Source: Mesorhizobium sp. YIM 152430
Lineage (GTDB): Bacteria; Pseudomonadota; Alphaproteobacteria; Rhizobiales; Rhizobiaceae
DNA length: 64,000 bases
Direction: 5' to 3'
Assembly (NCBI RefSeq): GCF_029210365.1
Contig: NZ_JARGES010000018.1
Coordinates: forward strand, 248,001 to 312,000
In this document: positions 44,016-54,841 of the stretch, piece after piece
How the letters are laid out: every line of letters starts with the position of its first letter
How positions within the stretch are numbered: the stretch's first letter is position 1
The notes under the pieces: model-generated
What the model was told of the DNA's origin: nothing
Seen by the model: the letters and a program-made list of their open reading frames with translations, nothing else
Database searches by the model: none
Translations under genes and position numbers: made by a program

Positions 44016-44993
44016 ATGGTCAACACCAGGCAACTCGCCGCGCTGCTCGTCATCTTCGGGCTGATCGCCACCTGTCCCTTCTGGATCGTCTCGCCTTCGG
44101 CGCTGAACACGGTGATCGCGATCCTCTACATCACGCTGCTCGGCCAGGCGTGGAACATTCTCGGCGGCTATGGCGGCCAGTTCTCCTTCGGCCACGCGGC
44201 CTTCTTCGGCACCGGCGCCTATACGGTGGCGGTGCTGCAAATCCAGTTCGGCACCAATCCGTGGCTCGGCATGATCGCGGGCGGGCTGCTCGCCATGGGC
44301 GTCGCGCTTTTCGTCGGCTTCGCCTCGTTCCGCTACGGGCTGCGCGGCTCCTATTTCGCGCTGGTGACGCTCGCCTTCGCCGAGGTGCTGCGCATCCTGT
44401 CAAACTCGGTCGGCTTCACCGGCGGCGGCGTCGGAATCCTGATCCCGCTCGAACGCAACCTCGCCAACATGCAGTTCGCCGACAATCGCGGCTATTTCTG
44501 GCTGATCTGGACGCTGTGCCTGGTCTGTTTCCTCACCGTCTGGTGGATCGGCCGCTCGCGCTTCGGCGCCTGGCTGATGGCGGTGCGCGACAATGAGGAT
44601 GCGGCGCGCGCGCTCGGCGTCGACGTGTTCAGGACCAAGATGGGTGCGGTCGCCCTGTCCGGCTTCTTCTCCGGGCTCGCCGGTGTCTTCTATGCCCAGT
44701 TCTACCTCTATCTCGATCCGCTGATCGCCTATGGCGCGGCGATCTCGATCGAATCCCTGCTGGTGCCGATCATCGGCGGCATGGGAACGCTGTTCGGCCC
44801 GCTGATCGGTGCCGCAGTGATCCACACCCTGTCCGAGGTCACGCGCCACAATATCGGCGACGTGCCTGGCGTGGCACTGGCCATTTACGGCGTGCTGCTG
44901 ATCGTCATCGTCATGTTCCTGCCGCGCGGGCTGATCAGCATCTTCTCCGTCGCCGGTCGCGTCCTCTCGAGATGGAGGCCGGCCAATGCTTGA
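44016..44993 (+). CDS. Branched-chain-type ABC transporter permease (LivM family)
   Basis: 325 residues with about nine hydrophobic helices. GQAWNILGGYGGQFSFGHAAFFGTGAYT, AVRDNEDAARALGVDVFRTKM and ESLLVPIIGGMGTLFGPLIGAAVIH are LivM landmarks. It pairs with the LivH-like permease. Its 3' end overlaps the LivG-like gene by eight bases. Confidence 0.93.
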   Translation: MVNTRQLAALLVIFGLIATCPFWIVSPSALNTVIAILYITLLGQAWNILGGYGGQFSFGHAAFFGTGAYTVAVLQIQFGTNPWLGMIAGGLLAMGVALFVGFASFRYGLRGSYFALVTLAFAEVLRILSNSVGFTGGGVGILIPLERNLANMQFADNRGYFWLIWTLCLVCFLTVWWIGRSRFGAWLMAVRDNEDAARALGVDVFRTKMGAVALSGFFSGLAGVFYAQFYLYLDPLIAYGAAISIESLLVPIIGGMGTLFGPLIGAAVIHTLSEVTRHNIGDVPGVALAIYGVLLIVIVMFLPRGLISIFSVAGRVLSRWRPANA

Positions 44994-45731
44994 GATCAAC
45001 GGAATCTCCAAATCCTTCGGCGGGCTGAGGGCGGTCGACAATGTGTCGATGAAGATCTCCGAAGGCAGTCTCGTTTCGCTGATCGGTCCCAACGGCGCCG
45101 GCAAGACGACGCTTTTCGCGCTCATCACCGGCTTCCACAAACCGGACAGCGGCACGGTGACGTTTGCGGGTAATGACATTCTGGGCGTGAAGCCGAGCGA
45201 GATCGCCCGCGCCGGCATGGTGCGCACCTTCCAGATCGTCCAGCCCTTCGCAGGCCAGACGGTGCGCGAGAACATCGCCGTCGGCGCGCATCTGCGTCAT
45301 GCCTCGCGCCGCGATGCACTCGACCGCGCGCGGGAAGTGGCTGAAATGGTGGGGCTGGGCGACCGGCTCGATCAGGACGCCGCAGACCTGACCGTCGCCG
45401 GCCGCAAGCGCCTCGAAGTCGCCCGCGCTCTGGCGACCGACCCCAAGCTCGTTCTTTTCGACGAAGTTCTTGCCGGGCTCAATCCGAGCGAGATCCGCGA
45501 CGTCATCCCGGTCATCCGCGCGGTGCGCGATTCGGGCGTGACCATTCTCCTGATCGAGCATGTGATGCAGGCGGTGATGAGCCTTTCGGAATACACCTTC
45601 GTGCTTAACCAGGGCCGGCTGATCGCCGAGGGCGAGCCGCGCGCTGTCGCGGCCGACCAGGCGGTCATCGAAGCCTATCTCGGGCCGGGCATGGCCGCGC
45701 GCCTGAAGGGCCAGTCGGCGCAGGTGCCGGC

Positions 45732-45735
<4 letters not shown>
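44986..45735 (+). CDS. ABC transporter ATP-binding protein (LivG family)
   Basis: A 249-residue ATPase with Walker A GPNGAGKTTLF, an ABC signature region ADLTVAGRKRLEVARALA and Walker B LVLFDEVLAGLNPSE followed by the switch His in LLIEHVMQ. The signature reads TVAGRKR rather than the usual LSGGQ-like form, as is common in LivG proteins. It energises uptake with the LivF-like partner, whose start overlaps its stop (ATGA at 45732). Confidence 0.93.
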
Positions 45736-46444
<709 letters not shown>

Positions 46445-46448
<4 letters not shown>

Positions 46449-47728
46449 CCATGCCCCGCGCGATGACGCTTGCCGAAAAGATCATCGCCCGCGCCGCCGG
46501 CCGCGCGACGGTCACGCCGGGCGAGGTGGTGACGACGAAGGTCGACCTCGCGATGATCCACGATTCCGGCGGTCCGCGCCGGGTCGAGCCGATCCTTAAG
46601 CGGCTCGGCGTCGGTCTGTTCGACAAAAAGAAGGTCGTGCTGATCTCGGACCACTACGTACCCGGCGACACGGAGGAGGGCGCGGCGATTTTGGCGCTTA
46701 CCCGCGCATGGGCGCAGGAAAAGGGCGTATCTTTTTATGACGGCGAGGGCATCTGTCATGTTGTCCTGCCCGAGCGTGGCCATCTCAAACCGGGAATGCT
46801 CGTGGTCGGCGGCGACAGCCATTCGCCGACCGGCGGCGCGTTCGGCGCCTATATGTTCGGCGTCGGCGCAACCGAGATGGCGGGCGTACTCGCCACCGGC
46901 GAGATCTGGCTGAAAGTGCCCGAGACGATCCGCATCGAATGGTCGGGCGCGCTTGGGCACCATCTGATGGCCAAGGACATGATCCTCGCCATGTGCGGCA
47001 GGCTCGGCATGGATGGCGGGCGCTACCAGGCAATCGAATATGCCGGCGAGACGGTGCGCGCGCTGTCGATGCAGGAGCGCATGACCATGTCGAACATGGC
47101 CGCGGAACTCGGCGCGCAGGCCGGGTTGATCGCGCCGGACGCAACGACGATTGACTGGCTTGCCGAACAGGGCGCGAACGACCTCCCCGATGCGACCGAC
47201 TGGCAGAGCGACGAGGGCGCGGTCGTCGTCGAAACGCACCGCTTCAACGCCGCGACGCTGGAGCCGCAGGTCGCTGCGCCTCATTCGCCGGCCAATTCGG
47301 CGGGCATAAGCGACTACGAGCCGACCGGCATCGACGTCGCCTATATCGGTGCTTGCACCGGCGCGAAATATGTCGACCTGAAAGCCGCGGCTGACATCAT
47401 TCACGGTCACACGCTGGCCAAGGGCGTCGAGCTTCTCGTCGCGCCGTCATCGAAGCGCGACCAGGAGCGCGCGGAGCGCGACGGCATCATGAAGGTGCTG
47501 GAGGATGCCGGCGCCAAGGTTCTCCCGAATGCCTGCGGCATTTGCGCCGGCTATGGCTCGGCGCGGCTCGGCGAGGATGTGACCTGCATCTCGACGACGG
47601 CGCGCAACTTCAAGGGCCGCATGGGCGCGAAATCCTCCAAGGTCTATCTCGGATCGCCCTATACGGTCGCCGCCTCGGCGATCGCCGGACGCATCGCCGA
47701 CCCGCGCGAATTCGGAGATGCGACATGA
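46445..47728 (+). CDS. Aconitase-family (3-isopropylmalate dehydratase-like) large subunit
   Basis: 427 residues of the LeuC type. The iron-sulfur cysteines are present in IGACTGAKY and in NACGICAGYG, so a 4Fe-4S cluster can form. GGDSHSPTGGAFGAYMFGVGATEMA is the family substrate/cluster region. It needs the small subunit encoded next. It lies with a lyase and cyclic-amide hydrolases, not with leuAB, so I expect it to hydrate a substituted maleate-type acid (as DmdA does with dimethylmaleate) rather than act in leucine synthesis. ATG 46445 is overlapped by the LivF stop; ATG 46451 is a possible alternative. Confidence 0.9.
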
Positions 47729-48225
47729 ACCGGGCTTTCGTCTTCGGCAGCGACATCGACACCGACGCGCTCGCGCCGGGTCAGTATATGGGCGGCGGGA
47801 TCGAGGTGCTGGCGCAGCATTGCCTCGAAGCCGTCGATCCCGAATTCGCATCGTCGGTGAAGCCGGGCGACGTGATCGTCGCGGGCAAAAATTTCGGCAC
47901 GGGTTCCTCGCGCGAGCAGGCCGCGCAGGCGCTCAAGCATCTGGGCGTCGCCGGCATCGTCGCGCGATCCTTTGCCGGCATCTTCCAGCGAAACGCCATA
48001 AATCTCGGCCTCCCGGTCTTCGTCGGCGGCGACGAGATCGCCGGGATAGAGGCTGGCGACGGCATCGAACTCGACGTTCGAAACAGCCGGCTAACGACCG
48101 CAAGCGGGACGATCGAACTACAGCCTTTGCCTGATTTTCTGATCGAGATGATCGCCGATGGCGGATTGGTGCCGCATCTCGAAAAACGCTTCGCGCGCGA
48201 GCGCGCAAACCGAGGAGAACAATAA
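47725..48225 (+). CDS. Aconitase-family (3-isopropylmalate dehydratase-like) small subunit
   Basis: 166 residues of the LeuD swivel domain. GSDIDTDALAPGQYM at the N-terminus and AGKNFGTGSSREQAAQAL, the substrate-contacting loop, identify it. It forms the hydro-lyase with the preceding large subunit. I start it at ATG 47725, which overlaps the large-subunit stop; the frame continues upstream only as an antisense-free shadow of that gene. The stop TAA shares its last base with the next ATG (48225). Confidence 0.92.
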   Translation: MNRAFVFGSDIDTDALAPGQYMGGGIEVLAQHCLEAVDPEFASSVKPGDVIVAGKNFGTGSSREQAAQALKHLGVAGIVARSFAGIFQRNAINLGLPVFVGGDEIAGIEAGDGIELDVRNSRLTTASGTIELQPLPDFLIEMIADGGLVPHLEKRFARERANRGEQ

Positions 48226-49100
48226 TGAAGCGCCTCAAAGCGCGCCTCGGCGACGAAGGCATCATCGTCGCGCCCGGTGTCTATGACGGCCTGTCGGCAC
48301 TGATCGCCGCACAGGCCGGCGCGGAAGCCATCTATCTCTCCGGCGCCTCGCTTGCCTATACGCGCTTCGGCCGTCCCGACATCGGGTTGGTCTCGATGAG
48401 CGAGGTCGCAGATACCGTCGCAGTCATCTGCGACCGCGTCGAACTGCCGCTGATCGTCGATGGCGACACCGGCTTCGGTAACGCGCTCAACGTGCAACGC
48501 ACTGTCCGTTCTTTCGAGCGCATGGGCGCGGCGGCGATCCAGCTCGAAGACCAGACGATGCCCAAGCGCTGCGGGCATCTCAATGGAAAGTCGCTGGTCT
48601 CGACCGGCGAGATGATCGGCAAGATCAAGGCGGCGACCGATGCGCGGTCGGCCGACGATTTCGTCGTCATCGCCCGCACCGATGCGGTCGGCGTGGACGG
48701 GTTCCAGGCCGGGCTCGATCGTGCCGCGGCCTATGCGGAAGCGGGCGCCGACATGGTGTTCGTCGAGGCGCCGCGCTCGCTCGACGAGATGAAGCAGATT
48801 GTCGCCACCCTTGGCGACCGCGTGCCATTGATGGCGAACATGGTGGAAGGCGGAAAGACGCCGCCGATGACGGCCAAGGATCTCGAAGAGCTCGGCTTCT
48901 CGCTGGTGATCTTCCCCGGTGGCCTGACGCGCGCGGTGGCCAGGATCAGCCGCGCCTATTTCGACAGCCTGCTCAAGTCGGGCTCCAATGCGGCCTTCCG
49001 CGACCGGATGTATGATTTTGCCGGCATCAACGCCGTCGTCGGCACCGAAGATTTGCTCGAAACCGGCAATGCCTATGACGAAAAGAGGTTCATTCCATGA
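48225..49100 (+). CDS. Isocitrate lyase/PEP mutase-family carbon-carbon lyase (2,3-dimethylmalate lyase-like)
   Basis: A 291-residue alpha/beta-barrel enzyme. The Mg-binding DGDTGFGN lies at about residues 79-86 and the flexible-loop motif KRCGH, with Cys116 as the expected acid/base, is intact. The motif places it with the C-C lyases (methylisocitrate and 2,3-dimethylmalate lyases) rather than with PEP mutases or oxaloacetate hydrolases. Following a LeuCD-type hydratase, it should split a substituted malate into pyruvate (or glyoxylate) and a short carboxylate, as Dml splits dimethylmalate to pyruvate and propionate. The exact substrate is inferred from context. Confidence 0.88.
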   Translation: MKRLKARLGDEGIIVAPGVYDGLSALIAAQAGAEAIYLSGASLAYTRFGRPDIGLVSMSEVADTVAVICDRVELPLIVDGDTGFGNALNVQRTVRSFERMGAAAIQLEDQTMPKRCGHLNGKSLVSTGEMIGKIKAATDARSADDFVVIARTDAVGVDGFQAGLDRAAAYAEAGADMVFVEAPRSLDEMKQIVATLGDRVPLMANMVEGGKTPPMTAKDLEELGFSLVIFPGGLTRAVARISRAYFDSLLKSGSNAAFRDRMYDFAGINAVVGTEDLLETGNAYDEKRFIP

Positions 49101-50788
49101 TCGATCCCGTCCTTCTGGCGATCCTCAAGGGGCGTCTGGAACAGATCGCCGACGAGATGGACGCGACGCTCTTCCGCTCGGCCTTCAATCCGATCATCGC
49201 CGAGGCGCATGACGCCTCGCACGGCATCTATGACGCAAAGACCGGCGACACGATGGTGCAGGGCAAGTCCGGCCTGCCGATCTTCGTCGGCGTCATGGCC
49301 TTTGCGGTCAAGGCGGTGATCGAGAAGGCGGCGAAGAGCGGTGGCCCGAAGGAAGGCGATGTGTGGATCTTCAACGATCCCTATGCCGGCGGCACGCATC
49401 TGTCCGATTTCCGGCTCGTGCGCCCGCTGTTTCGCAATGGCGAGGTGTTCTGCTACCTCGCCTCGGTTGGCCACTGGCACGATGTCGGCGGCAATGTGCC
49501 GGGCAACTACAATCCGGTCGCGACCGAAAGCTTCCAGGAGGGAATGCTGATCCCGCCGGTAAAGCTCTACGACGAGGGCGAACTTCGCCAGGACGTGATC
49601 GACATCCTGTCCTCCAACTCGCGTCTGCCGAACTCGCTCTTCGGCGATCTGAACGGCCAGATCAACGCGCTCGACCTCGGCGTCAAGCGGATGAACGAAC
49701 TTCTGTCCGAATATGGCGACGAGACGGTGTCTGGCGCGCTCGGCGAACTCAAGGCGCGCGCGGCGATGCTGATGCGCGCCGAGATCGACAAACTGCCGCA
49801 GGGCACGATTTCGGCCGAAGATTACCTCGACAATGACGGCATCGTCGACGAACCGCTGACCATCGCGCTCGACCTGACGATCGCGAACGGCCGCATGGTG
49901 ATGGACTTCTCGCGCTCGTCTCCCGCCTGCGCCGGGCCGGTCAACATCTCCCGCGCGACGACGATCGCCGCCTGCTATGTCGCCCTGAAACACGTATTCG
50001 GCGACGTGCCGGCCAATGCCGGCGTGCTCGAGCCGGTCGACTTCGTCATTCCAGAGGACAGCCTCCTGTCGGTCGTCGCGCCCAAGCCGGTGGGCGGCTA
50101 CACAGAGACGATCCTGCGCCTGATCGACGTCGTATTCCAGGCGATCGCGAAGATCGCACCGGAGCGCTCGAACGGCTGCGCCTATGGCACGATCAACGCA
50201 CTGTCGCTGGCAGGCTATCGCGGCACGGACAGGCAGCGCTGGGTGATGTTCTCCTTCTTCGGCGGCGGCCATGGCGGCCATCCGGAAGGTGACGGGCTGA
50301 ACCACGGCAACGCGCCGATTTCGACCGCGACGATCCCGCCGCTCGAAATCCTGGAAGCGGCCTATCCGGTCATGTTCACGCAATGGGCTTTGCGCCCCGA
50401 CTCGGGTGGTCCTGGCAAGAGCCGTGGCGGCCTCGGCGCGATCTACGAGCTCGAATTGCTGGAAGAAAATGCCGACGTGTTTCTGTTCGGCGAGCGCGGA
50501 CGCTTTGCGCCGAAGGGTGTCGCCGGTGGCGGCGACGCCGTGCTGAACCGCTTTTCCTATGAGCAGGCCGATGGCGAGCACCGCCCGCCGATGGCCTCCA
50601 AGATGGTCGGCATCAAGCTGAAGCGTGGCCAGAAGGTGCGGTTGGAGACGCCCGGCGGCGGCGGATATGGCCCGACCTCCGAGCGCGACCCGGCGAAGAT
50701 CGAGCGCGACATCGCGCTCGGCTACGTTACGCGCGAAGCGGCCGACCGCGACTACGGCCACGGATTGAAGAAGGATGCGGCGGCATGA
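49097..50788 (+). CDS. Hydantoinase B/oxoprolinase family protein (HyuB type)
   Basis: 563 residues covering the B half of ATP-dependent cyclic amide hydrolases. EQIADEMDATLFRSAFNPIIAE, the strongly conserved WIFNDPYAGGTHLSDF, SFFGGGHGG and the C-terminal LETPGGGGYG are present. With the A subunit encoded next it should open a lactam, hydantoin or imide ring at the cost of ATP. It overlaps both neighbours by four bases (ATGA). Substrates of characterised members include N-methylhydantoin, 5-oxoproline and caprolactam; which, if any, applies here is unknown. Confidence 0.92.
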   Translation: MIDPVLLAILKGRLEQIADEMDATLFRSAFNPIIAEAHDASHGIYDAKTGDTMVQGKSGLPIFVGVMAFAVKAVIEKAAKSGGPKEGDVWIFNDPYAGGTHLSDFRLVRPLFRNGEVFCYLASVGHWHDVGGNVPGNYNPVATESFQEGMLIPPVKLYDEGELRQDVIDILSSNSRLPNSLFGDLNGQINALDLGVKRMNELLSEYGDETVSGALGELKARAAMLMRAEIDKLPQGTISAEDYLDNDGIVDEPLTIALDLTIANGRMVMDFSRSSPACAGPVNISRATTIAACYVALKHVFGDVPANAGVLEPVDFVIPEDSLLSVVAPKPVGGYTETILRLIDVVFQAIAKIAPERSNGCAYGTINALSLAGYRGTDRQRWVMFSFFGGGHGGHPEGDGLNHGNAPISTATIPPLEILEAAYPVMFTQWALRPDSGGPGKSRGGLGAIYELELLEENADVFLFGERGRFAPKGVAGGGDAVLNRFSYEQADGEHRPPMASKMVGIKLKRGQKVRLETPGGGGYGPTSERDPAKIERDIALGYVTREAADRDYGHGLKKDAAA

Positions 50789-52839
50789 GCGGAAAGCGCT
50801 ATGTAATCGGCGTCGATGTCGGTGGAACCTTCACCGACATCTTCGTCTACGACCAGATCGACCACACCGTGCAGACGACCAAGATCCCGTCGACGCGCGG
50901 CGACCAGTCGAAGGGCTTTGCCGAAGGCATTTCCCGCATCGTAGCGGATTTCTCCGAGATCGCGACGGTCGTCCATGGCACCACGGTCGGCACCAACGCG
51001 CTTCTGGAGCGCAAGGGCGCGCGGACGGGCATCATCACCACGCGCGGCTTTCGCGACGTGATCGAGATGCGCCGCCGTGACCGGCCGACGACATGGGGTC
51101 TGTGGGGGCAGTACGCACCCGTCATAAGCCGCGAGCATCGCCTGGAAGTGAGCGAGCGCGTGCTGGCCGACGGCACGGTGCGCGAAGCGGTCAATGACGA
51201 CGAGGTTCGCGCGCAGGCCGAACAACTGCGCGCCGCCGGTTGCGACGCCGTCTGCATCTTCTTCGTCAACGGTTACGCGAACGACGCCAACGAGCGGCAG
51301 GCGGTCGAAGCCGTCCGCGCCGTCTGGCCGAACGGTTACGTGACGGCGGCGACCGAGATCGTGCCGGAAATCCGCGAATTCGAGCGGCTGTCGACAGCGG
51401 CGCTCAATGCCTATCTCCAGCCCGTCGTCTCGTCCTATCTCGAACGTCTGGAAAAGACACTGAAGGCGCGCGGCTTTGCCGGCGACATCCTGATCGTCCA
51501 GTCGAATGGCGGGGTGATGGCCATCGACACCGCCAAACGCTTCCCGGTCCGCACGGCTCTGTCCGGTCCGGCCGCGGGCGTCATGGCCGCGCAGGCGATT
51601 GCGAAAGCCGCAGGCTTCCCGAACGTGATCACCTGCGACATGGGCGGCACGTCCTTCGACGTCTCGCTGGTCGCCGACGGGCAAAGCGCGCTCGCCTCGC
51701 AGACCGCCATCGATTTCGGTCTCGTCGTGCGCACGCCGATGATCGAGATTTCGACCATCGGCGCGGGCGGCGGTTCCATCGCCGGCATCGACAATGGCGG
51801 GATATTGCAAGTCGGGCCGGAATCGGCCAGCTCCGATCCCGGTCCCGTCTGCTACGGTCTCGGCAATGACCGCCCGACCGTCACCGACGCCAATGTCGTC
51901 CTCGGCCGCATCAATGCCGACCGGCCGATCGGCGGCAAGCTGGCGCGTCTCGACGTCGAGGCCGCGCGGCGCGCGATCGAAACCCATGTGGCGGGTCCGC
52001 TGGGCCTTTCCGTCGAGGAAGCGGCCGAAGCGATTTTGAAGATCGCAAACGCCAGGATGGCCGGCGCGATCCGGCTCGTCTCGATCGAGCGCGGGCACGA
52101 TCCGGCCGACTTCGCCGCCATGCCCTTCGGCGGCGGCGGCGCACTCCATACCGGCGCGCTGATCAAGGAGGTGGGGCTCAACTCGGCGCTGGTGCCGCGC
52201 TTTCCGGGCGTCACATCTGCGCTTGGCTGCGTCGTCGCGGACATGCGCCACGACCGCGTGCAGACGGTCAACCGCCTGCTTGACGGGCTCGATGCCTCGT
52301 CGCTCGGCGCCGAGATGAAGAAGGTCAGCGACGAGACGGCCGAGCTCCTCAAGGCTGCTGGCGTCTTCTTCGAGCGCGTCGACCGCATCTTCGAACTCGA
52401 CATGCTCTATCTCGGTCAGACGCACACGGTCTCCGTGCCGCTCGACATGCCGGCGGGCGATCTGACGGTCGATGTGATCCGCGATGCGTTCGAGGCGGCT
52501 TACCGATCGGCCTTCGGGCGGCTTCTGGCAGGCATTCCGATGCGCGTCATGAACTACCGCGTCGCGGTCGTCGGTCGGCGCCCCGTCTTCGACATGGGCG
52601 CCTTCGCGCCGGTCACCGACAAGACGGCCGACCAGTGCCTGACCGGCAGCCGCAAGGTCTATGCCGAAGGCGCCTGGCACGACACGCCGCTCTATGACCG
52701 GCTCGCTCTGCCGGTCGGTGCAGAAATTGCCGGTCCCGCGATTCTCGAACAGGCCGACACGACGATCTTCGTCGATCCTGGCCTTATGGGCAGCGTGGAC
52801 GACTTCGGAAACGTCGTCATCTCGCGGGCGGCGAAGTGA
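50785..52839 (+). CDS. Hydantoinase A/oxoprolinase family protein (HyuA type)
   Basis: 684 residues of the actin-like ATPase half. It has [59 protein letters not shown] and TIGAGGGSIAGID. It phosphorylates the ring amide carbonyl, which the B subunit then hydrolyses. The split A/B arrangement and IGVDVGGT opening differ from the single-chain 5-oxoprolinase at 62732. Its TGA overlaps the following isochorismatase-fold gene. Confidence 0.93.
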   Translation: MSGKRYVIGVDVGGTFTDIFVYDQIDHTVQTTKIPSTRGDQSKGFAEGISRIVADFSEIATVVHGTTVGTNALLERKGARTGIITTRGFRDVIEMRRRDRPTTWGLWGQYAPVISREHRLEVSERVLADGTVREAVNDDEVRAQAEQLRAAGCDAVCIFFVNGYANDANERQAVEAVRAVWPNGYVTAATEIVPEIREFERLSTAALNAYLQPVVSSYLERLEKTLKARGFAGDILIVQSNGGVMAIDTAKRFPVRTALSGPAAGVMAAQAIAKAAGFPNVITCDMGGTSFDVSLVADGQSALASQTAIDFGLVVRTPMIEISTIGAGGGSIAGIDNGGILQVGPESASSDPGPVCYGLGNDRPTVTDANVVLGRINADRPIGGKLARLDVEAARRAIETHVAGPLGLSVEEAAEAILKIANARMAGAIRLVSIERGHDPADFAAMPFGGGGALHTGALIKEVGLNSALVPRFPGVTSALGCVVADMRHDRVQTVNRLLDGLDASSLGAEMKKVSDETAELLKAAGVFFERVDRIFELDMLYLGQTHTVSVPLDMPAGDLTVDVIRDAFEAAYRSAFGRLLAGIPMRVMNYRVAVVGRRPVFDMGAFAPVTDKTADQCLTGSRKVYAEGAWHDTPLYDRLALPVGAEIAGPAILEQADTTIFVDPGLMGSVDDFGNVVISRAAK

Positions 52840-53453
52840 TGGCGACGGGACCGATTGATGTCACGAGATCGGCGCTGCTGATCGTCGATCTGCAGAACGA
52901 TTTTATCGACCCGAAGGGCGCCTATGGCCGGGCCGGCCAGACGGCGGCGATGATCGCCGAACTGCCGGCGCGCCTGAAGCCGTTGGCAGATGTCTTGCGC
53001 GCCAAGGGCGGGTTCGTGATATCGACGCAGTTTACGCTGGTTCCGGGCCGTGGCGGCAAGCCGATGATCTCGCCGCATCTGAAGGATCTGCGCCCGTTTC
53101 TGAAAAAGGGCGATTTCCAGCCCGGCGCATGGGGCCATCAACTGGTCGATGTCCTTCAGCCGGCCGATTTCACGGTCGAAAAGGTGGCATACTCGGCCTT
53201 CTTCCAATCGCGGATGGAATTCGTGCTGAAGAAGGCCGGGATCGAGACCCTGTTCGTCTGCGGCATCGTCACCAATGGGGGCGTCGCCTCGACGGTGCGC
53301 GACGCGCATGTGCGTGACTTTCGCACTTTCGTCCTGTTGGACGGCTGCGGTGCGTTCTCTCAAGCCACGCACGACAACGCGATCCGCGACCTGTCGACTG
53401 TGACGAAGGCCATAACTGTCGCCGAGGCGATCGGGATGGTTCAAGGCGCATGA
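52839..53453 (+). CDS. Isochorismatase-fold hydrolase-like protein lacking the catalytic cysteine
   Basis: 204 residues from ATG 52839 (TGATG overlap with hyuA; a GTG at 52836 is the other option). The fold is that of cysteine hydrolases: Asp17 (LIVDLQNDF) and Lys115 (FTVEKVAYS) match two of the three catalytic residues. The third position, in GIVTNGGVASTVRDA, is Gly148 where amidases of this family (nicotinamidase, maleamate amidohydrolase, RutB) have Cys. True isochorismatases such as EntB and PhzD also have Gly there and do not use a nucleophilic Cys. So it may not be an amidase; it could act on an enol ether or bind a pathway intermediate. Its operon position suggests a step after ring opening. 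Confidence 0.85.
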   Translation: MATGPIDVTRSALLIVDLQNDFIDPKGAYGRAGQTAAMIAELPARLKPLADVLRAKGGFVISTQFTLVPGRGGKPMISPHLKDLRPFLKKGDFQPGAWGHQLVDVLQPADFTVEKVAYSAFFQSRMEFVLKKAGIETLFVCGIVTNGGVASTVRDAHVRDFRTFVLLDGCGAFSQATHDNAIRDLSTVTKAITVAEAIGMVQGA

Positions 53454-54841
53454 GCGCCGTCCTGCCAGCGTCTGCGATGCGCGCGGATGCAGAGGTCGAC
53501 GTGGCGATCATCGGCGCAGGTGCCTGCGGGCTGGTCGCCGCATTGCGCGCGGTTGAGGCCGGTGCCGACGTGCTGGTTCTGGAACGTGACACGAAGCCGA
53601 CCGGCTCGACATCGATGTCGTCCGGCTTCATTCCCGCGCCCGCGACGCGCTTCCAGCGTGCTATCGGGGTCGAGGACGACACGCCGGAACGCCTCGCCGC
53701 CGATATTCAGGCGAAGACGAAGAATCGCTCAGATGCCGGCCTCGTCGCGACGGTTTCGGAGGCAATCGGTCCGGCGCTCGAATGGCTGGCCGACAGCCAC
53801 GGTCTCGAATGGATCGTGCTCGACGATTTCCTCTATCCCGGCCATTCGCGCCACCGGATGCACGCGGTGCCTGAAAAGACCGGCGCGGCGCTGCTTCAAA
53901 GGCTGGCGACGGCTGCGGATGCGGCGGGCGTTCCGGTCGCAACGGGGGCGCATGTGACCGGCTTGTTCGCCGATGGCGAAATCGTCAGGGGCGTGCGGAT
54001 TGCGCGCAATGACGGCGCCGAAGAGCACCTGGCCTGCACGGCGCTGATCCTCGCCTGCAACGGCTATGGCGGCAATGCCGGCCTCGTCGCGCGCCACATC
54101 CCGGAACTGGAGGATGCGCAATATTACGGCCATGCCGGCAACCAGGGCGATGCGGTGCTGTGGGGCGAAGCGCTCGGCGCCGACATCCGCGATCTTTCCG
54201 GCTATCAGGGCCACGGCTCGCTCGCCCACCCGCATCAGATCCTGATTTCCTGGGCGTTGATGATGGAGGGCGGCATCCAGGTGAATGTCGACGGGCGGCG
54301 GTTCTCCAACGAGCATTCGGGCTATTCGGAGCAGGCCGTCAAGGTTCTCGACCAGCCTGACCGGGTCGCCTGGAACCTCTACGACCAGCGCATCCACGAT
54401 TTCGCGCGGTCTTTTCCGGACTATCGCGACGCGATGCAGGCCGGCGCGATCCGGCAGGCCGACAGCCTGGACGATCTGGCGCGGGCGATCGGCGTCGATC
54501 CGCGCGCGCTTTCCGACACGCTGCGCATGGTGGCGACATTGCAATCGGGCGAAGGCTCGGATGCGTTCGGACGCGACTTCACGACCAGGCCGGCGCTCAA
54601 GGCGCCGCTCTACGCGGTGAAGGTCACGGGTGCCCTGTTCCACACGCAGGGCGGCCTGATGGTCGATGGCGAAGCGCGGGTTCTTTCTGCCGAAGGCAAG
54701 CCGTTTCCCAATCTCTTCGCCGGCGGCGGCGCGGCGTGCGGGGTTTCCGGCCCGGATGTTTCTGGTTACCTGTCCGGTAACGGCCTTCTCACGGCCATCG
54801 CGCTCGGCTATGTCGCGGGGCGCAGTTCGGCGGCTGGTTGA
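53450..54841 (+). CDS. FAD-dependent oxidoreductase (fumarate reductase/3-ketosteroid dehydrogenase-like flavoprotein)
   Basis: 463 residues of the FAD-binding_2 family. The dinucleotide motif VAIIGAGACGLVAALRAVEAG and the following acidic residue (LVLERD) are at the N-terminus. ILACNGYGGNAGLV and, near the C-terminus, FHTQGGLMVDGEARVL complete the family pattern. Such flavoproteins reduce or introduce a C=C bond next to a carbonyl or carboxylate. Here it could desaturate or reduce the dicarboxylic intermediate handled by the LeuCD-like enzyme. No signal peptide is evident. It is the last gene of the operon, followed by a hairpin. Confidence 0.88.
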   Translation: MSAVLPASAMRADAEVDVAIIGAGACGLVAALRAVEAGADVLVLERDTKPTGSTSMSSGFIPAPATRFQRAIGVEDDTPERLAADIQAKTKNRSDAGLVATVSEAIGPALEWLADSHGLEWIVLDDFLYPGHSRHRMHAVPEKTGAALLQRLATAADAAGVPVATGAHVTGLFADGEIVRGVRIARNDGAEEHLACTALILACNGYGGNAGLVARHIPELEDAQYYGHAGNQGDAVLWGEALGADIRDLSGYQGHGSLAHPHQILISWALMMEGGIQVNVDGRRFSNEHSGYSEQAVKVLDQPDRVAWNLYDQRIHDFARSFPDYRDAMQAGAIRQADSLDDLARAIGVDPRALSDTLRMVATLQSGEGSDAFGRDFTTRPALKAPLYAVKVTGALFHTQGGLMVDGEARVLSAEGKPFPNLFAGGGAACGVSGPDVSGYLSGNGLLTAIALGYVAGRSSAAG

